From NCBI GenBank assembly GCA_947495135.1, contig CANLXN010000004.1, positions 1 through 64,000 on the forward strand: a stretch of DNA of 64,000 nucleotides, in the 5' to 3' direction. The notes below the pieces were generated by a model. That model searched no databases and was not told where the DNA came from. It saw nothing but the letters and a program-made list of their open reading frames with translations. Origin of the DNA: an uncultured Flavobacteriaceae bacterium (GTDB lineage: Bacteria; Bacteroidota; Bacteroidia; Flavobacteriales; Flavobacteriaceae). The first letter of the stretch is position 1; the number at the start of each line of letters is the position of its first letter. The position numbers and the translations under genes are program-made. This document shows positions 43,211 to 51,880 of the stretch, piece after piece.

Positions 43211-44362
43211 CTATCCCTTAACTACTTTTTTTGTGAAGGTGCCATTTTCGGAAGAGAATTGAATAAAGAAAACGCCCTTAGGCAAGTTAGAAAGGTCAAT
43301 CCTAGGGGAAACTTGCTGCTTACGTATAAGCAATCGCCCCCGCATATCATAAACATCCATTTGCTCAAAATTCACATTCTCTAGATTCGAAATATTTATA
43401 ACTCCAGATGTTGGATTTGGGTAGATCTGCATGTTCGACACACTTATATCTTCAACTCCCAGAAGACAGTTTTCGCTATAGTTGGCTATTTCATCCTTCA
43501 CCCAATTGGTTTGATTATTTGCAAAAACCACATCGTCTACCTGAATACAGGTTAGATTAGGATTACCTCCAACATTGAAAATAGCAAAATCAGTATTGTT
43601 ACCGTTTTGAACATTTAAACTGGTAAGCCCTGAATTAAAACACCAAAACTTTGTAAGCATTGTATTTTGCGATAAGTCTAGTTCCTCCAACGGATTATTA
43701 TTTACGTCTAAAAAATCCAGCAGCGTGTTTTGAGAAAGGTCCAAACTAGTAAGTTCATTCTTATCGAGAGAAACAGAGGTTAGACTCGTATTTAGACTTA
43801 CGTCAATTTCTATAAGATTATTAGAATCTCCGTCCAAACGCTCCAACAATAAATTTTGCGAAAGATCAATCGTAGTGAGGTTATTATAAGCAAAACGAAT
43901 CCGTTCTAACTCTACATTTTGAGATAAGTCCAAGGTGGTGAGATCATTGAAATCACACTCCACTCGTTTTAATTTCGGACTTGTGGTGAGATCTAATTCT
44001 GATAAATTATTAAAAAAACATGCAAGAGCCTCTAAATCCGGATTTTGCGATAAATCGAGTTCGGAAATGGCATTCTGACTGCAATTCAAAATTTTTAAAT
44101 TGGTAAAGGCCTCTATACCATCCATCGAAAAAATTGCGGATCCTCTGGGATATAAACTTTCGGTAGCCAAGGCTTCACTCACCTGTATTTCGCCATCGTT
44201 ATTTGTATCCACATCGCTATCTGGTACCCCGTCGTTATCGGTATCGACCACTTCATAATTCACTAAAGCAAATTTAAAGTTAGCATCTGGGATATTCACA
44301 ATTTGCGCAGATAGAACCCATGGCAGCAACATAATGCAAAGTAAAAAGTACTTGTTTTTCAT
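43211..44362 (-). CDS. Secreted leucine-rich-repeat protein with T9SS sorting domain
   Basis: 383 residues. Signal peptide (MKNKYFLLCIMLLPWVLSAQ). An Asp-rich, EF-hand/dockerin-like calcium region follows (DTDNDGVPDSD, then DTNNDGEIQVSE). About eight 21-residue leucine-rich repeats of the form LDLSQNxxLexLxxxxNxLxx come next. A Cys-containing cap (NLTCIQVDD) precedes a T9SS sorting domain (MQIYPNPTSGVINIS ... GVFFIQFSSE, ending TKKVVKG). Likely a surface binding protein; ligand unknown. Confidence 0.85.
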   Translation of the reverse strand: MKNKYFLLCIMLLPWVLSAQIVNIPDANFKFALVNYEVVDTDNDGVPDSDVDTNNDGEIQVSEALATESLYPRGSAIFSMDGIEAFTNLKILNCSQNAISELDLSQNPDLEALACFFNNLSELDLTTSPKLKRVECDFNDLTTLDLSQNVELERIRFAYNNLTTIDLSQNLLLERLDGDSNNLIEIDVSLNTSLTSVSLDKNELTSLDLSQNTLLDFLDVNNNPLEELDLSQNTMLTKFWCFNSGLTSLNVQNGNNTDFAIFNVGGNPNLTCIQVDDVVFANNQTNWVKDEIANYSENCLLGVEDISVSNMQIYPNPTSGVINISNLENVNFEQMDVYDMRGRLLIRKQQVSPRIDLSNLPKGVFFIQFSSENGTFTKKVVKG

Positions 44363-44446
44363 AATTTTTCATTTTCAATAGCTTTCGTAAGTTACGAAAA
44401 TTAGGACTTCCTTTTCCAATAGGCCCGTCAATTTAGAAATTAGCCC

Positions 44447-44454
44447 TAATTTTG
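44447..44454 (+). promoter_or_regulatory. -7 box (TAATTTTG) directly before the SDR gene ATG
   Basis: Exact TAnnTTTG match with only AATT between it and the ATG at 44459, implying a leaderless or nearly leaderless mRNA. Confidence 0.5.
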
Positions 44455-44458
44455 AATT

Positions 44459-45469
44459 ATGATTCTAGTTACTGGTGGCACAGGCTTAGTTGGTTCTCAT
44501 TTGCTGTACCTTTTATTAAAGGACAACAAAAAAGTACGTGCGCTGCATAGAGAAAAAAGTGACCTTAACGCGGTTCGAAACGTTATTTCATATTACTGTT
44601 CTTCTCCTGAAACTACCGAATCGCTCTTCTCTAAAATTGAATGGGTAGTGGCAGACATAACCGAAATCCCATCTTTAACAAAGGCTTTTGAAGGAATTAC
44701 CCACGTATATCATTGTGCCGCATATATTAGTTTCGACCCAAAGAAGTACCGACTTCTAAAAAAAACCAATGCCGAAGGAACCGCAAACATCGTGAATTTA
44801 TGCCTTCAAAATAAAATTCAAAAACTGTGTTATGTTAGCTCTATCGCAACCTTAGGGACGCCGGTAGACCATACGACGGCAGATGAAGAAAATCATTGGA
44901 ATCCTGAGGAAAACAACAATGTATATGCCATCACTAAGTTTGGGGCAGAAATGGAAGTGTGGCGAGGCATCCAGGAAGGTTTGTCGGCTGTTATCGTAAA
45001 TCCGGGAGTCATTCTTGGAGAAGGATATTGGGATAGTGGGAGTGGAAAAATTATTAAAAATGCCGCCAAAGGAATTAAATATTACACCCATGGTTCTAGT
45101 GGGTTCGTTGATGTGCAAGACGTAGTCCAAGTAATGGCTTTGCTTATGGAGCGTCCCATTAATAATGAACGTTACATATTGGTAGGCCAAAATGCAGCGT
45201 ACCGAGAGGTTTTAGCTCAGTTATCGCAGTCTTTGGGAAAAAATCCACCCACTAAGTCTATAGGTAGACGAAGGTTGTTATTCTTAAGCAAATTAGATGG
45301 ACTAGTAAGCTTTGTATTCAGAAGAAAAAGAAAACTCTTAAAACCATTAGTGGAATCTTTGTGCACCAAATCAACTTACAGTGCTGCTAAAATTGAAAAA
45401 ACTTTGGACTTTACTTTTACACCCTTATCTAAAACCATCGAAAGGGTAGCAAATAATTATTCTTCCTGA
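44459..45469 (+). CDS. NAD-dependent epimerase/dehydratase (extended SDR)
   Basis: 336 residues. The nucleotide-binding motif is ILVTGGTGLVGSHLLYLLL; the active-site Ser region is CYVSSIATLG and the Tyr-x3-Lys is VYAITKFGAE. It resembles dihydroflavonol-reductase-like/3-beta-HSD-like SDRs of flavobacteria. Cytoplasmic. Substrate unknown. The 3' end overlaps the convergent DUF4296 gene by 13 bases. Confidence 0.85.
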   Translation: MILVTGGTGLVGSHLLYLLLKDNKKVRALHREKSDLNAVRNVISYYCSSPETTESLFSKIEWVVADITEIPSLTKAFEGITHVYHCAAYISFDPKKYRLLKKTNAEGTANIVNLCLQNKIQKLCYVSSIATLGTPVDHTTADEENHWNPEENNNVYAITKFGAEMEVWRGIQEGLSAVIVNPGVILGEGYWDSGSGKIIKNAAKGIKYYTHGSSGFVDVQDVVQVMALLMERPINNERYILVGQNAAYREVLAQLSQSLGKNPPTKSIGRRRLLFLSKLDGLVSFVFRRKRKLLKPLVESLCTKSTYSAAKIEKTLDFTFTPLSKTIERVANNYSS

Positions 45470-45939
45470 ACCGGATCTACCAAACTTGGCTTATTACTAT
45501 TTTTAGGTGTGTTAATCTTGCTCAATGGTTTACCATCGATACTATCCTGTCTTCTAATAGAATCTTTGCGTCTTTTTAGCGCCCTAGCTTCTTGTGCTAT
45601 TAAAGTGTCAACCACAACTTTCCTCTTTTTTAACTCCTTCTCAATATCTCCAAACATTTCGGCATAGCCATTGAGATCGGAAACATAATAAGCATTGCTA
45701 GCAGCAAATTGGGCACTATCTATTTTGTACTTTCTATAAAGCACAGAATCCAGTTGTATGTTCTCTGTTCGTAATAACCTATTATTAATACTCCTTGCTG
45801 CGTTTCCGACATAAGCATCAGATAAGATCTGAATCATAGTCTCCCGATCAATCAAATTTTCTGGAGCTACAGGTTTTTCAACGTTTTGACACCCTATTAA
45901 TAGGATACAGGCAAATGCAATAGCGATAGATAACTTCAT
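45457..45939 (-). CDS. DUF4296 lipoprotein
   Basis: 160 residues. The lipoprotein signal MKLSIAIAFACILLIGCQN has the lipid Cys in LIGC. DUF4296 follows (LIDRETMIQILSDAYVGNAARS ... YKIDSAQFAASNAYYVSDL), then a basic helical tail. Flavobacteria keep this gene next to dihydroorotase, as here (1-base overlap), but its role is unknown. Probably periplasmic, membrane-anchored. Confidence 0.85.
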   Translation of the reverse strand: MKLSIAIAFACILLIGCQNVEKPVAPENLIDRETMIQILSDAYVGNAARSINNRLLRTENIQLDSVLYRKYKIDSAQFAASNAYYVSDLNGYAEMFGDIEKELKKRKVVVDTLIAQEARALKRRKDSIRRQDSIDGKPLSKINTPKNSNKPSLVDPVQEE

Positions 45940-47282
45940 TATCTGTTAAATGTTATTCGTTCACCTTTGGTTCTATTAGGAAACTTCGAATTCTCGTAAG
46001 CCACTACTCCATTTATTAGAGTATACCTCACCCTAGATCTAAATGTGGTCCCTTCAAATGGTGACCAGCCACATTTATACGCAATATTCTCCTTAGAAAC
46101 GGTCCATGGTGCATTTGGATCTATAATGACCAAATCTGCCTTGTATCCCTTCCTTATATAACCACGCTCTTTAATCTCAAACAAAATTGCCGGATTGTGC
46201 GCGGTTTTCTCCACTATTTTTTCAACCGAGATTTTGCCTTTATGATACATTTCGAACAACGCTTCTAGCGCATGTTGAACCAAAGGACCCCCTGAAGGGG
46301 CTTTGGTATATACGTTGTTTTTTTCTTCTATTGTATGTGGAGCGTGATCTGTTGCAATCACATCGATCCTATCGTCTAATAATGCTTCCCAAAGTCCGTC
46401 CTTATCCTTTTGCGTCTTAACAGCTGGATTCCATTTAATTTTAGTTCCTTTTTCGGCATAATCTGCATCGGTAAACCACAGATGATGAATACAAACTTCT
46501 GCAGTTATCTTTTTTTCTGAAAGCGGCTTTTTATTACTGAAAAGGTTCGTTTCCTTTTGAGTCGACAGATGAAAAACATGCAGTCGGGCTCCTGTTTTCT
46601 TTGCCAGTTCGATCGCTTTGGATGAGGAAATATAACAGGCCTCTTCACTCCTTATAATGGGGTGATATTCGATTGGTATATCGTCTCCGTATTCAGCGAC
46701 ATACTTTTCAAAATTGGCCTTGATCGTTCCTTCATCCTCACAGTGAGCTGAAATTAACAAATTGGTCTTACTAAATATCTCCTCTAATACTTTTGGGTCA
46801 TCCACTAACATATTCCCCGTTGAGGAACCTAGAAACAACTTGAGACCTGCAACCTTAGTTTCATCTACTTTTAAAATCTCTTCGATGTTGTCGTTGGTTC
46901 CACCAAACATAAAAGAATAATTGGCCCAAGAGGTTTCGGATGCCCTAGAAAACTTTTCCTCTAGAAGCTCTACGGTGGTCGCCTGAGGCACTGTATTCGG
47001 CATTTCAATAAAGGTGGTAATTCCTCCTGCCACAGCGGCCTTAGATTCTGATTCAATAGTTGCTTTATGAGTAAGACCTGGCTCTCTAAAATGAACTTGG
47101 TCGTCGATCATTCCGGGGATGACGTAAAAGCCATCTGCATCAATAATTTTCGTTTCGGATGTTTTGGCACTTATAGAGGTCGCAATTTCTGCAATACGGC
47201 CGTTTTCAACCAGAATATCCCCTTTGGTTATAGTCCCTTCATTGACTATTTCAGCATTTTTTATTAAAACTGGTATCATCAT
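45939..47282 (-). CDS. pyrC: Dihydroorotase (Bacteroidota type)
   Basis: 447 residues, an amidohydrolase TIM barrel. The metal-site start is IDDQVHFREPGL, where the usual HxH reads Q62-V-H64. Other ligands are visible: Lys in AGLKLFLGSSTG, SAHCEDE, LHVFHLST and the catalytic Asp in VIATDHAPHT. It closes carbamoyl-aspartate to dihydroorotate in pyrimidine synthesis; allantoinase-like activity cannot be excluded. It overlaps the GT2 gene by 4 bases and DUF4296 by 1 base. Confidence 0.85.
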   Translation of the reverse strand: MMIPVLIKNAEIVNEGTITKGDILVENGRIAEIATSISAKTSETKIIDADGFYVIPGMIDDQVHFREPGLTHKATIESESKAAVAGGITTFIEMPNTVPQATTVELLEEKFSRASETSWANYSFMFGGTNDNIEEILKVDETKVAGLKLFLGSSTGNMLVDDPKVLEEIFSKTNLLISAHCEDEGTIKANFEKYVAEYGDDIPIEYHPIIRSEEACYISSSKAIELAKKTGARLHVFHLSTQKETNLFSNKKPLSEKKITAEVCIHHLWFTDADYAEKGTKIKWNPAVKTQKDKDGLWEALLDDRIDVIATDHAPHTIEEKNNVYTKAPSGGPLVQHALEALFEMYHKGKISVEKIVEKTAHNPAILFEIKERGYIRKGYKADLVIIDPNAPWTVSKENIAYKCGWSPFEGTTFRSRVRYTLINGVVAYENSKFPNRTKGERITFNR

Positions 47283-48010
47283 ATTTCTAACTTATTGAAT
47301 AGTTGTTTAAATCGCATTGAAATCACTCCGAAAATGGCTTCGCTAATAATCCCGCTGCTCATTTTAGATTCTCCCCTTGTTCTATCAATAAACACAACAG
47401 GCACCTCAACTATATTGAACTTACTAAGATATGCTTTGTATTTCATTTCTATTTGAAAAGCATAACCAACAAAATGTATTTTATCTAAATTAATCTTCTC
47501 CAGTACGCTCCGTTTGTAACAAACAAAACCAGCGGTGGGATCCTTTATTCTCATTCCCGTAAGCAAGCGCACATATTTAGAAGCACCAAGAGAAAGTAAC
47601 ACTCTACCAATTGGCCAGTTTACTACATTCACACCTGTTTTATAACGGGAGCCAATAGCAAGGTCATATTTATCATCTTCACATGCCTTGTACAAACGCA
47701 CTAAATCCTTCGGGTTATGCGAGAAATCTGCATCCATTTCAAAAATATATTCATATCCGTGCTCAAGTGCCCATTTAAATCCGTGAATGTAAGCAGTACC
47801 TAATCCCAGTTTACCTTTTCTTTCTTCGAGAAAAAGGCGTTCTGGGAATTCTTGCATAAGCGCTTTTACTTTTTGGCCAGTATGATCGGGGGAGTTGTCA
47901 TCTACAACCAAAACGTTGAACTGTCGAGGCAACGAAAACACCGACCGTAGTAACTTTTCGATGTTTTCAATCTCATTAAATGTTGGTACTACAACCAATG
48001 CGCCCGCCAT
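47279..48010 (-). CDS. Polyprenol monophosphomannose synthase-like GT2 glycosyltransferase
   Basis: 243 residues. GT2 fold with nucleotide-sugar motif VVDDNSPDHTG, the DxD region YIFEMDADFSHNPKDL, and DPM1-type blocks SRYKTGVNVVNWPIGR and KDPTAGFVCYKR. It would transfer a sugar from a nucleotide donor to a polyprenyl phosphate at the inner membrane. There is no C-terminal membrane domain, like soluble DPM1. First gene of GT2-dihydroorotase-DUF4296. Confidence 0.88.
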   Translation of the reverse strand: MAGALVVVPTFNEIENIEKLLRSVFSLPRQFNVLVVDDNSPDHTGQKVKALMQEFPERLFLEERKGKLGLGTAYIHGFKWALEHGYEYIFEMDADFSHNPKDLVRLYKACEDDKYDLAIGSRYKTGVNVVNWPIGRVLLSLGASKYVRLLTGMRIKDPTAGFVCYKRSVLEKINLDKIHFVGYAFQIEMKYKAYLSKFNIVEVPVVFIDRTRGESKMSSGIISEAIFGVISMRFKQLFNKLEI

Positions 48011-48024
48011 GTTCAGTTTTTACG

Positions 48025-48032
48025 CAAAAATA
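48025..48032 (-). promoter_or_regulatory. -7 box (TATTTTTG) for the GT2-dihydroorotase-DUF4296 operon
   Basis: Exact TAnnTTTG match read leftwards, 14 bases before the ATG at 48010, so the leader would be under ten bases. Confidence 0.55.
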
Positions 48033-48170
48033 CCTTTTTTTAATAAATAGCATAGGGTTGTTATTAAACTTAGGAAAAATTTATCAATTGAAATCACGGA
48101 AGATTTTAGGCAAGGTCATTTCGGTTCCTATTAATTTTGAAGTACTTTTATAGCTTAAGAAAAATTCCTC

Positions 48171-48824
48171 TTGAACGACCACCTTCGACATATTGAAAAT
48201 CTGGACTGGATCACGCTACTGTTGTTGGGCGGGCTCATGATAACCGCAATCACTCGGCATCTATACCCTAAACGATTTCAAGAATTCGTTTTACTTCCCG
48301 TGACGAACAAGTATTTTTCTATTCAAGGAAAAGGCTATGAAATAAAGCATCCTTTTAACATTGCATTTTTTGTGGTTCAGGTAATTGCTTTCTCCCTTTT
48401 CATTTATCTAAGTGTAAAGGTGTTTCATCCTGACTTTATCGAAAAGAAGCCTTGGATATTCCTACAAATTGTCACTGCATACAGCGTTTTTGTTTTGGGA
48501 AAATATGTACTTGAGAAGATTGTCGCGCATATTTTTGATATTGAAGCATTGGTAAACGGATATTTATTTGAAAAATTGAGCTATTTAAATTTACTAGCAA
48601 TTTTTATTTTAATCATAAATACCGTGTTTTCCTACATATTTACCCCTTCGAAAACGGTTTTAGTTGCGCTTATTGGCGGTATAACCATATTTTATGCCAT
48701 CTCCTTCATTTCCAGTTTCAAACGGAATAGAAATGCTATTTTAAGGCATTTCTTTTATTTTATTTTGTATCTTTGCGCACTCGAAATCGCGCCTTACATT
48801 ATTCTTTATAAAAGTCTAGCGTAA
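48171..48824 (+). CDS. DUF4271 membrane protein (TTG start)
   Basis: 217 residues with about five or six membrane helices. The opening MNDHLRHIENLDWITLLLLGGL and the block YPKRFQEFVLLPVTNKYF are the DUF4271 pattern. The start codon is TTG at 48171, which gives the family's usual N-terminus; a near-consensus box TACTTTTA lies about 25 bases upstream. Found in Bacteroidota next to hemD, as here. Function unknown. Confidence 0.8.
   Translation: MNDHLRHIENLDWITLLLLGGLMITAITRHLYPKRFQEFVLLPVTNKYFSIQGKGYEIKHPFNIAFFVVQVIAFSLFIYLSVKVFHPDFIEKKPWIFLQIVTAYSVFVLGKYVLEKIVAHIFDIEALVNGYLFEKLSYLNLLAIFILIINTVFSYIFTPSKTVLVALIGGITIFYAISFISSFKRNRNAILRHFFYFILYLCALEIAPYIILYKSLA
48768..48775 (+). promoter_or_regulatory. 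-7 box (TATCTTTG) for hemD, inside the DUF4271 gene
   Basis: Exact TAnnTTTG match within the last 60 bases of the preceding coding region, so hemD can be transcribed separately from DUF4271. Confidence 0.55.
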
Positions 48825-48852
48825 TGTAGGATAAAACATGAGTGGTAAGCAT

Positions 48853-49602
48853 ATGAAAGTGAAAACTATTTTGGTGTCCCAGCCCGAGCCTAAAATTGAA
48901 AATTCTCCTTACTTCGATCTTATAGATCGACAAAAGGTGAAAATTGATTTTAGACCTTTTATTCACGTTGAAGGCGTATCCAGTAAAGAGGTTCGTACAC
49001 AGAAAGTAGATTTAAGTCAGTGTACTGCAATCATACTTACAAGTAGAAACTCTGTGGATCATTTCTTCAGAATTGCGGAGGAACTTAGATTTAAAGTGCC
49101 AGATACAATGAAGTATTTCTGTCTAAGTGAAGCTGTAGCTTTTTACCTTCAGAAATACGTGGTCTATAGAAAGCGTAAAATTTATGTTGGTAAGAGAACT
49201 TTTGCTGAACTCTCTCCGCTTATCAAGAAATATAAAACGGAAAGCTTTTTGCTGCCGTCTTCAGATAAGTTAGGTGATACTGTTCCAGACATTTTGAATG
49301 GACTTGGAGTAAATTGGAAGCAGGCTACATTTTATAAGACTGTAGTGAGTGACTTGAGTGATCTGGAAAATGTATTTTACGACATTCTAGTATTCTTCAG
49401 TCCAAGCGGTATTCAGTCATTATTGGAGAATTTTCCAAATTTCAAACAAAACGAAACGCGAATAGCAGTTTTTGGAAACACAACTGTTCAGGCAGCTGCG
49501 CAAAACGGTTTGAGAGTAGATATTCAAGCTCCAACACCAGAAACTCCTTCCATGACTATGGCGCTCGAGAAATATATAAAAGAAGTAAACGGAAAGAAAT
49601 AA
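48853..49602 (+). CDS. hemD: Uroporphyrinogen-III synthase
   Basis: 249 residues from the ATG at 48853 (MKVKTILVSQPEPK, the usual start); an ATG at 48838 would add five residues. HemD two-lobe fold: ILTSRNSVDHFFRIAEE in lobe one, and DILVFFSPSGIQSLLENF and RIAVFGNTTVQAAAQNGLRVDI in lobe two. It cyclises hydroxymethylbilane in haem synthesis. Sequence conservation in the family is low, so the call rests on these blocks and on the DUF4271 neighbour. A strong terminator follows. Confidence 0.8.
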   Translation: MKVKTILVSQPEPKIENSPYFDLIDRQKVKIDFRPFIHVEGVSSKEVRTQKVDLSQCTAIILTSRNSVDHFFRIAEELRFKVPDTMKYFCLSEAVAFYLQKYVVYRKRKIYVGKRTFAELSPLIKKYKTESFLLPSSDKLGDTVPDILNGLGVNWKQATFYKTVVSDLSDLENVFYDILVFFSPSGIQSLLENFPNFKQNETRIAVFGNTTVQAAAQNGLRVDIQAPTPETPSMTMALEKYIKEVNGKK

Positions 49603-49631
49603 TAAGTCTCTTTTCAAATTAAAATATAAAT

Positions 49632-49666
49632 ATCGTCCTGAAAGAAATTTCAGGACGATTTTTTTT
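49632..49666 (+). terminator. Intrinsic terminator after hemD
   Basis: A perfect 12-bp stem (ATCGTCCTGAAA 49632-49643 with 49648-49659) has a GAAA tetraloop and runs into seven T. Confidence 0.92.
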
Positions 49667-49679
49667 GAAATATGCTTCA

Positions 49680-49714
49680 AAATAAAAGGGATCAATAAAT
49701 ATATTGATCCCTTT
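49680..49714 (-). terminator. Intrinsic terminator after pckA
   Basis: A perfect 13-bp stem (AAAGGGATCAATA 49685-49697 with 49702-49714) and a 4-base loop, followed leftwards by TTTTATTTTG. It lies 20 bases past the pckA stop. Confidence 0.82.
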
Positions 49715-49733
49715 ACTTAAACTTTATTAGAAA

Positions 49734-51344
49734 CTATCCTAACAATGGCGCTCCTGCCATAATTTCTTCATTGGCAAACTCCTCAAATTTCTTGAAGTTC
49801 TCTTTGAATGAACTAGCAAGCTTATGAGCCGTTTTATAATATCCTTCATCATTTTTCCAAGTCTGTCTTGGACTCAAAACTTCCGTAGGAACATTTGGAC
49901 AAACTCTGGGTTGCTGCACTCCAAACACAGAATGAATATGGTAATTGTCTTTATTAGCTTCCTCCAACGATCCATCCATTGCTGCTGTAATCATGGCTCG
50001 GGTATACTTCAACTTCATTCTACTACCTACACCATAAGGACCACCTGTCCATCCAGTATTCACTAACCAGACATGAACTCCTGCTTCCTGCATTTTTTTA
50101 CTAAGCATCTCTGCGTATTTGGTAGGATGTAATGGCATAAAGGGCGCTCCAAAACAAGCCGAAAAACTAGGTACTGGCTCTGTAATCCCTGCTTCTGTCC
50201 CTGCTACTTTAGCTGTGTATCCACTAATAAAGTGGTAAGCAGCTTGGCCAGGAGTTAGTTTAGAGATTGGAGGTAAAACACCAAATGCATCTGCCGTTAA
50301 GAAGAAAATATTCTTTGGGTTATGGCCTATCGAAGGTTCCTGAATATTATCGATGTGATAAATAGGATAACTTACGCGCGTATTTTGGGTAATAGAAATA
50401 TCCTTAAAATCTACTTCACCGTTATCGTCCATAACAATGTTCTCAAGAATTGCTCCTTTTTTAATTGCCCTATAGATGTCTGGCTCATTTTCTTCGGAAA
50501 GATTTATAGCCTTGGCATAACAACCTCCTTCAAAATTGAAAACCGTATTTTCAGCGGTCCACCCGTGCTCATCATCACCAATTAATTTTCTACTCGGATC
50601 CGCAGATAAGGTAGTCTTACCTGTTCCAGAAAGTCCAAAGAAAATAGCCGTATCACCATCGTCTCCAACATTGGCTGAACAGTGCATTGGTAAGGTGTTT
50701 TGAAATACTGGTAACACAAAATTGAGTGCAGAGAAAATTCCTTTCTTAATCTCTCCCGTATAACCAGTTCCGCCAATTAATGCGATTTTTTTTGTGAAAT
50801 TAAGGATCGCAAAATTGTGCTGTCTCGTGCCATCTCGTTCTGGATCGGCCATAAACCCAGGAGCATTTACGATAAGCCAATCTGGCTCGAAGCCTGCTAA
50901 CTCATCTTCAGTTGGTCGCAAGAACATATTATAAGCGAACATATTACTCCATGGATACTCATTGACCACACGGATGTTTAGCTTATAATCTAAATCTGCA
51001 CAAGCATAAGAATCTCTTGCATAAACTTCTTTATTATTTAAATATTCTGTCACTCTATCGTAGAGAGCGTCAAACTTATCAGATTCAAACGGGATATTGA
51101 TATTTCCCCACCAAACCCTGTCTTCGGTAATTTCATCTTTAACAATAAAACGATCTTGAGGAGAACGACCTGTGAATTCCCCGGTGTTAACCGCAAGTGC
51201 TCCAGAATTGGCTTCTTTCCCTTGTCCTTTTGCTAAAGTTTCTTCGTGTAGTTGATCTGATGTAAGTTGGTATTTTACTTTTGAGGCATTGATTCCATAC
51301 TGTTTCAACGAAATCGTTTTCGTAGTTTGGTTGTTGTCCACCAT
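49734..51344 (-). CDS. pckA: Phosphoenolpyruvate carboxykinase (ATP)
   Basis: 536 residues. The kinase P-loop is FFGLSGTGKTTLSAD, the PEPCK signature EGGCYAKAINLSEENEPDIYRAIKKGAI and the oxaloacetate-binding region NTGEFTGRSPQDRF. It decarboxylates and phosphorylates oxaloacetate to PEP at the start of gluconeogenesis. The presence of the ATP form fits growth on peptides or acids. A monocistronic unit with its own -7 box and terminator. Confidence 0.97.
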   Translation of the reverse strand: MVDNNQTTKTISLKQYGINASKVKYQLTSDQLHEETLAKGQGKEANSGALAVNTGEFTGRSPQDRFIVKDEITEDRVWWGNINIPFESDKFDALYDRVTEYLNNKEVYARDSYACADLDYKLNIRVVNEYPWSNMFAYNMFLRPTEDELAGFEPDWLIVNAPGFMADPERDGTRQHNFAILNFTKKIALIGGTGYTGEIKKGIFSALNFVLPVFQNTLPMHCSANVGDDGDTAIFFGLSGTGKTTLSADPSRKLIGDDEHGWTAENTVFNFEGGCYAKAINLSEENEPDIYRAIKKGAILENIVMDDNGEVDFKDISITQNTRVSYPIYHIDNIQEPSIGHNPKNIFFLTADAFGVLPPISKLTPGQAAYHFISGYTAKVAGTEAGITEPVPSFSACFGAPFMPLHPTKYAEMLSKKMQEAGVHVWLVNTGWTGGPYGVGSRMKLKYTRAMITAAMDGSLEEANKDNYHIHSVFGVQQPRVCPNVPTEVLSPRQTWKNDEGYYKTAHKLASSFKENFKKFEEFANEEIMAGAPLLG

Positions 51345-51366
51345 AACTTTGTTTTTGTTGTGTGCG

Positions 51367-51374
51367 CAAAAATA
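51367..51374 (-). promoter_or_regulatory. -7 box (TATTTTTG) for pckA
   Basis: Exact TAnnTTTG match read leftwards, 22 bases before the ATG at 51344. Confidence 0.6.
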
Positions 51375-51411
51375 AAAAAACTAAAATATATAAACCTTCT
51401 TTTCGATATAA

Positions 51412-51810
51412 TTATTCCGACTTTAACTTAAATAACCCGTATCCCAATCGAAGCCAACCTATTATAAATGAGAGACCTCCAAAAGGAGTCACTGGGCCGA
51501 GAAATTTAGTGCTAAAAGGTAAAACCCCATTTAGTGACAACCCATAAAGAGATCCAGAGAAGATAATTATTCCGAAGATAAAAAAGCGGAACACCCACTT
51601 CTTAGTACTTGCTGGAATTAATCCTGTAAAACCAATAACCAATAAAGAGATGGTGTGATACATTTGATATCGCACACCCGTTTCGAAAGTAGTTAAAGCA
51701 GATTCACTTACGAGCTGTTTTAATCCGTGTGCGCCAAAAGCACCAATCGCAATTGTTAACGCCCCCAAAAGTGCTGCTATTACTACAATATTTTTGTCTA
51801 TTTTATTCAT
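51412..51810 (-). CDS. DUF423 (YgdD-type) small membrane protein
   Basis: 132 residues, four membrane helices. It has the family blocks AIGAFGAHGLKQL, FETGVRYQMYHTISLLVIG and GSLYGLSL, and ends PFGGLSFIIGWLRLGYGLF. Found across bacteria; function unknown, localisation inner membrane. It lies upstream of pckA on the same strand with a 67-base gap containing the pckA promoter. Confidence 0.92.
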   Translation of the reverse strand: MNKIDKNIVVIAALLGALTIAIGAFGAHGLKQLVSESALTTFETGVRYQMYHTISLLVIGFTGLIPASTKKWVFRFFIFGIIIFSGSLYGLSLNGVLPFSTKFLGPVTPFGGLSFIIGWLRLGYGLFKLKSE

Positions 51811-51880
51811 CGGTTTTAGTTCATTTTAGTACTTTCGTCCTAGTCATTCCCAATCATACAAATTTACGAAATTACTACAG

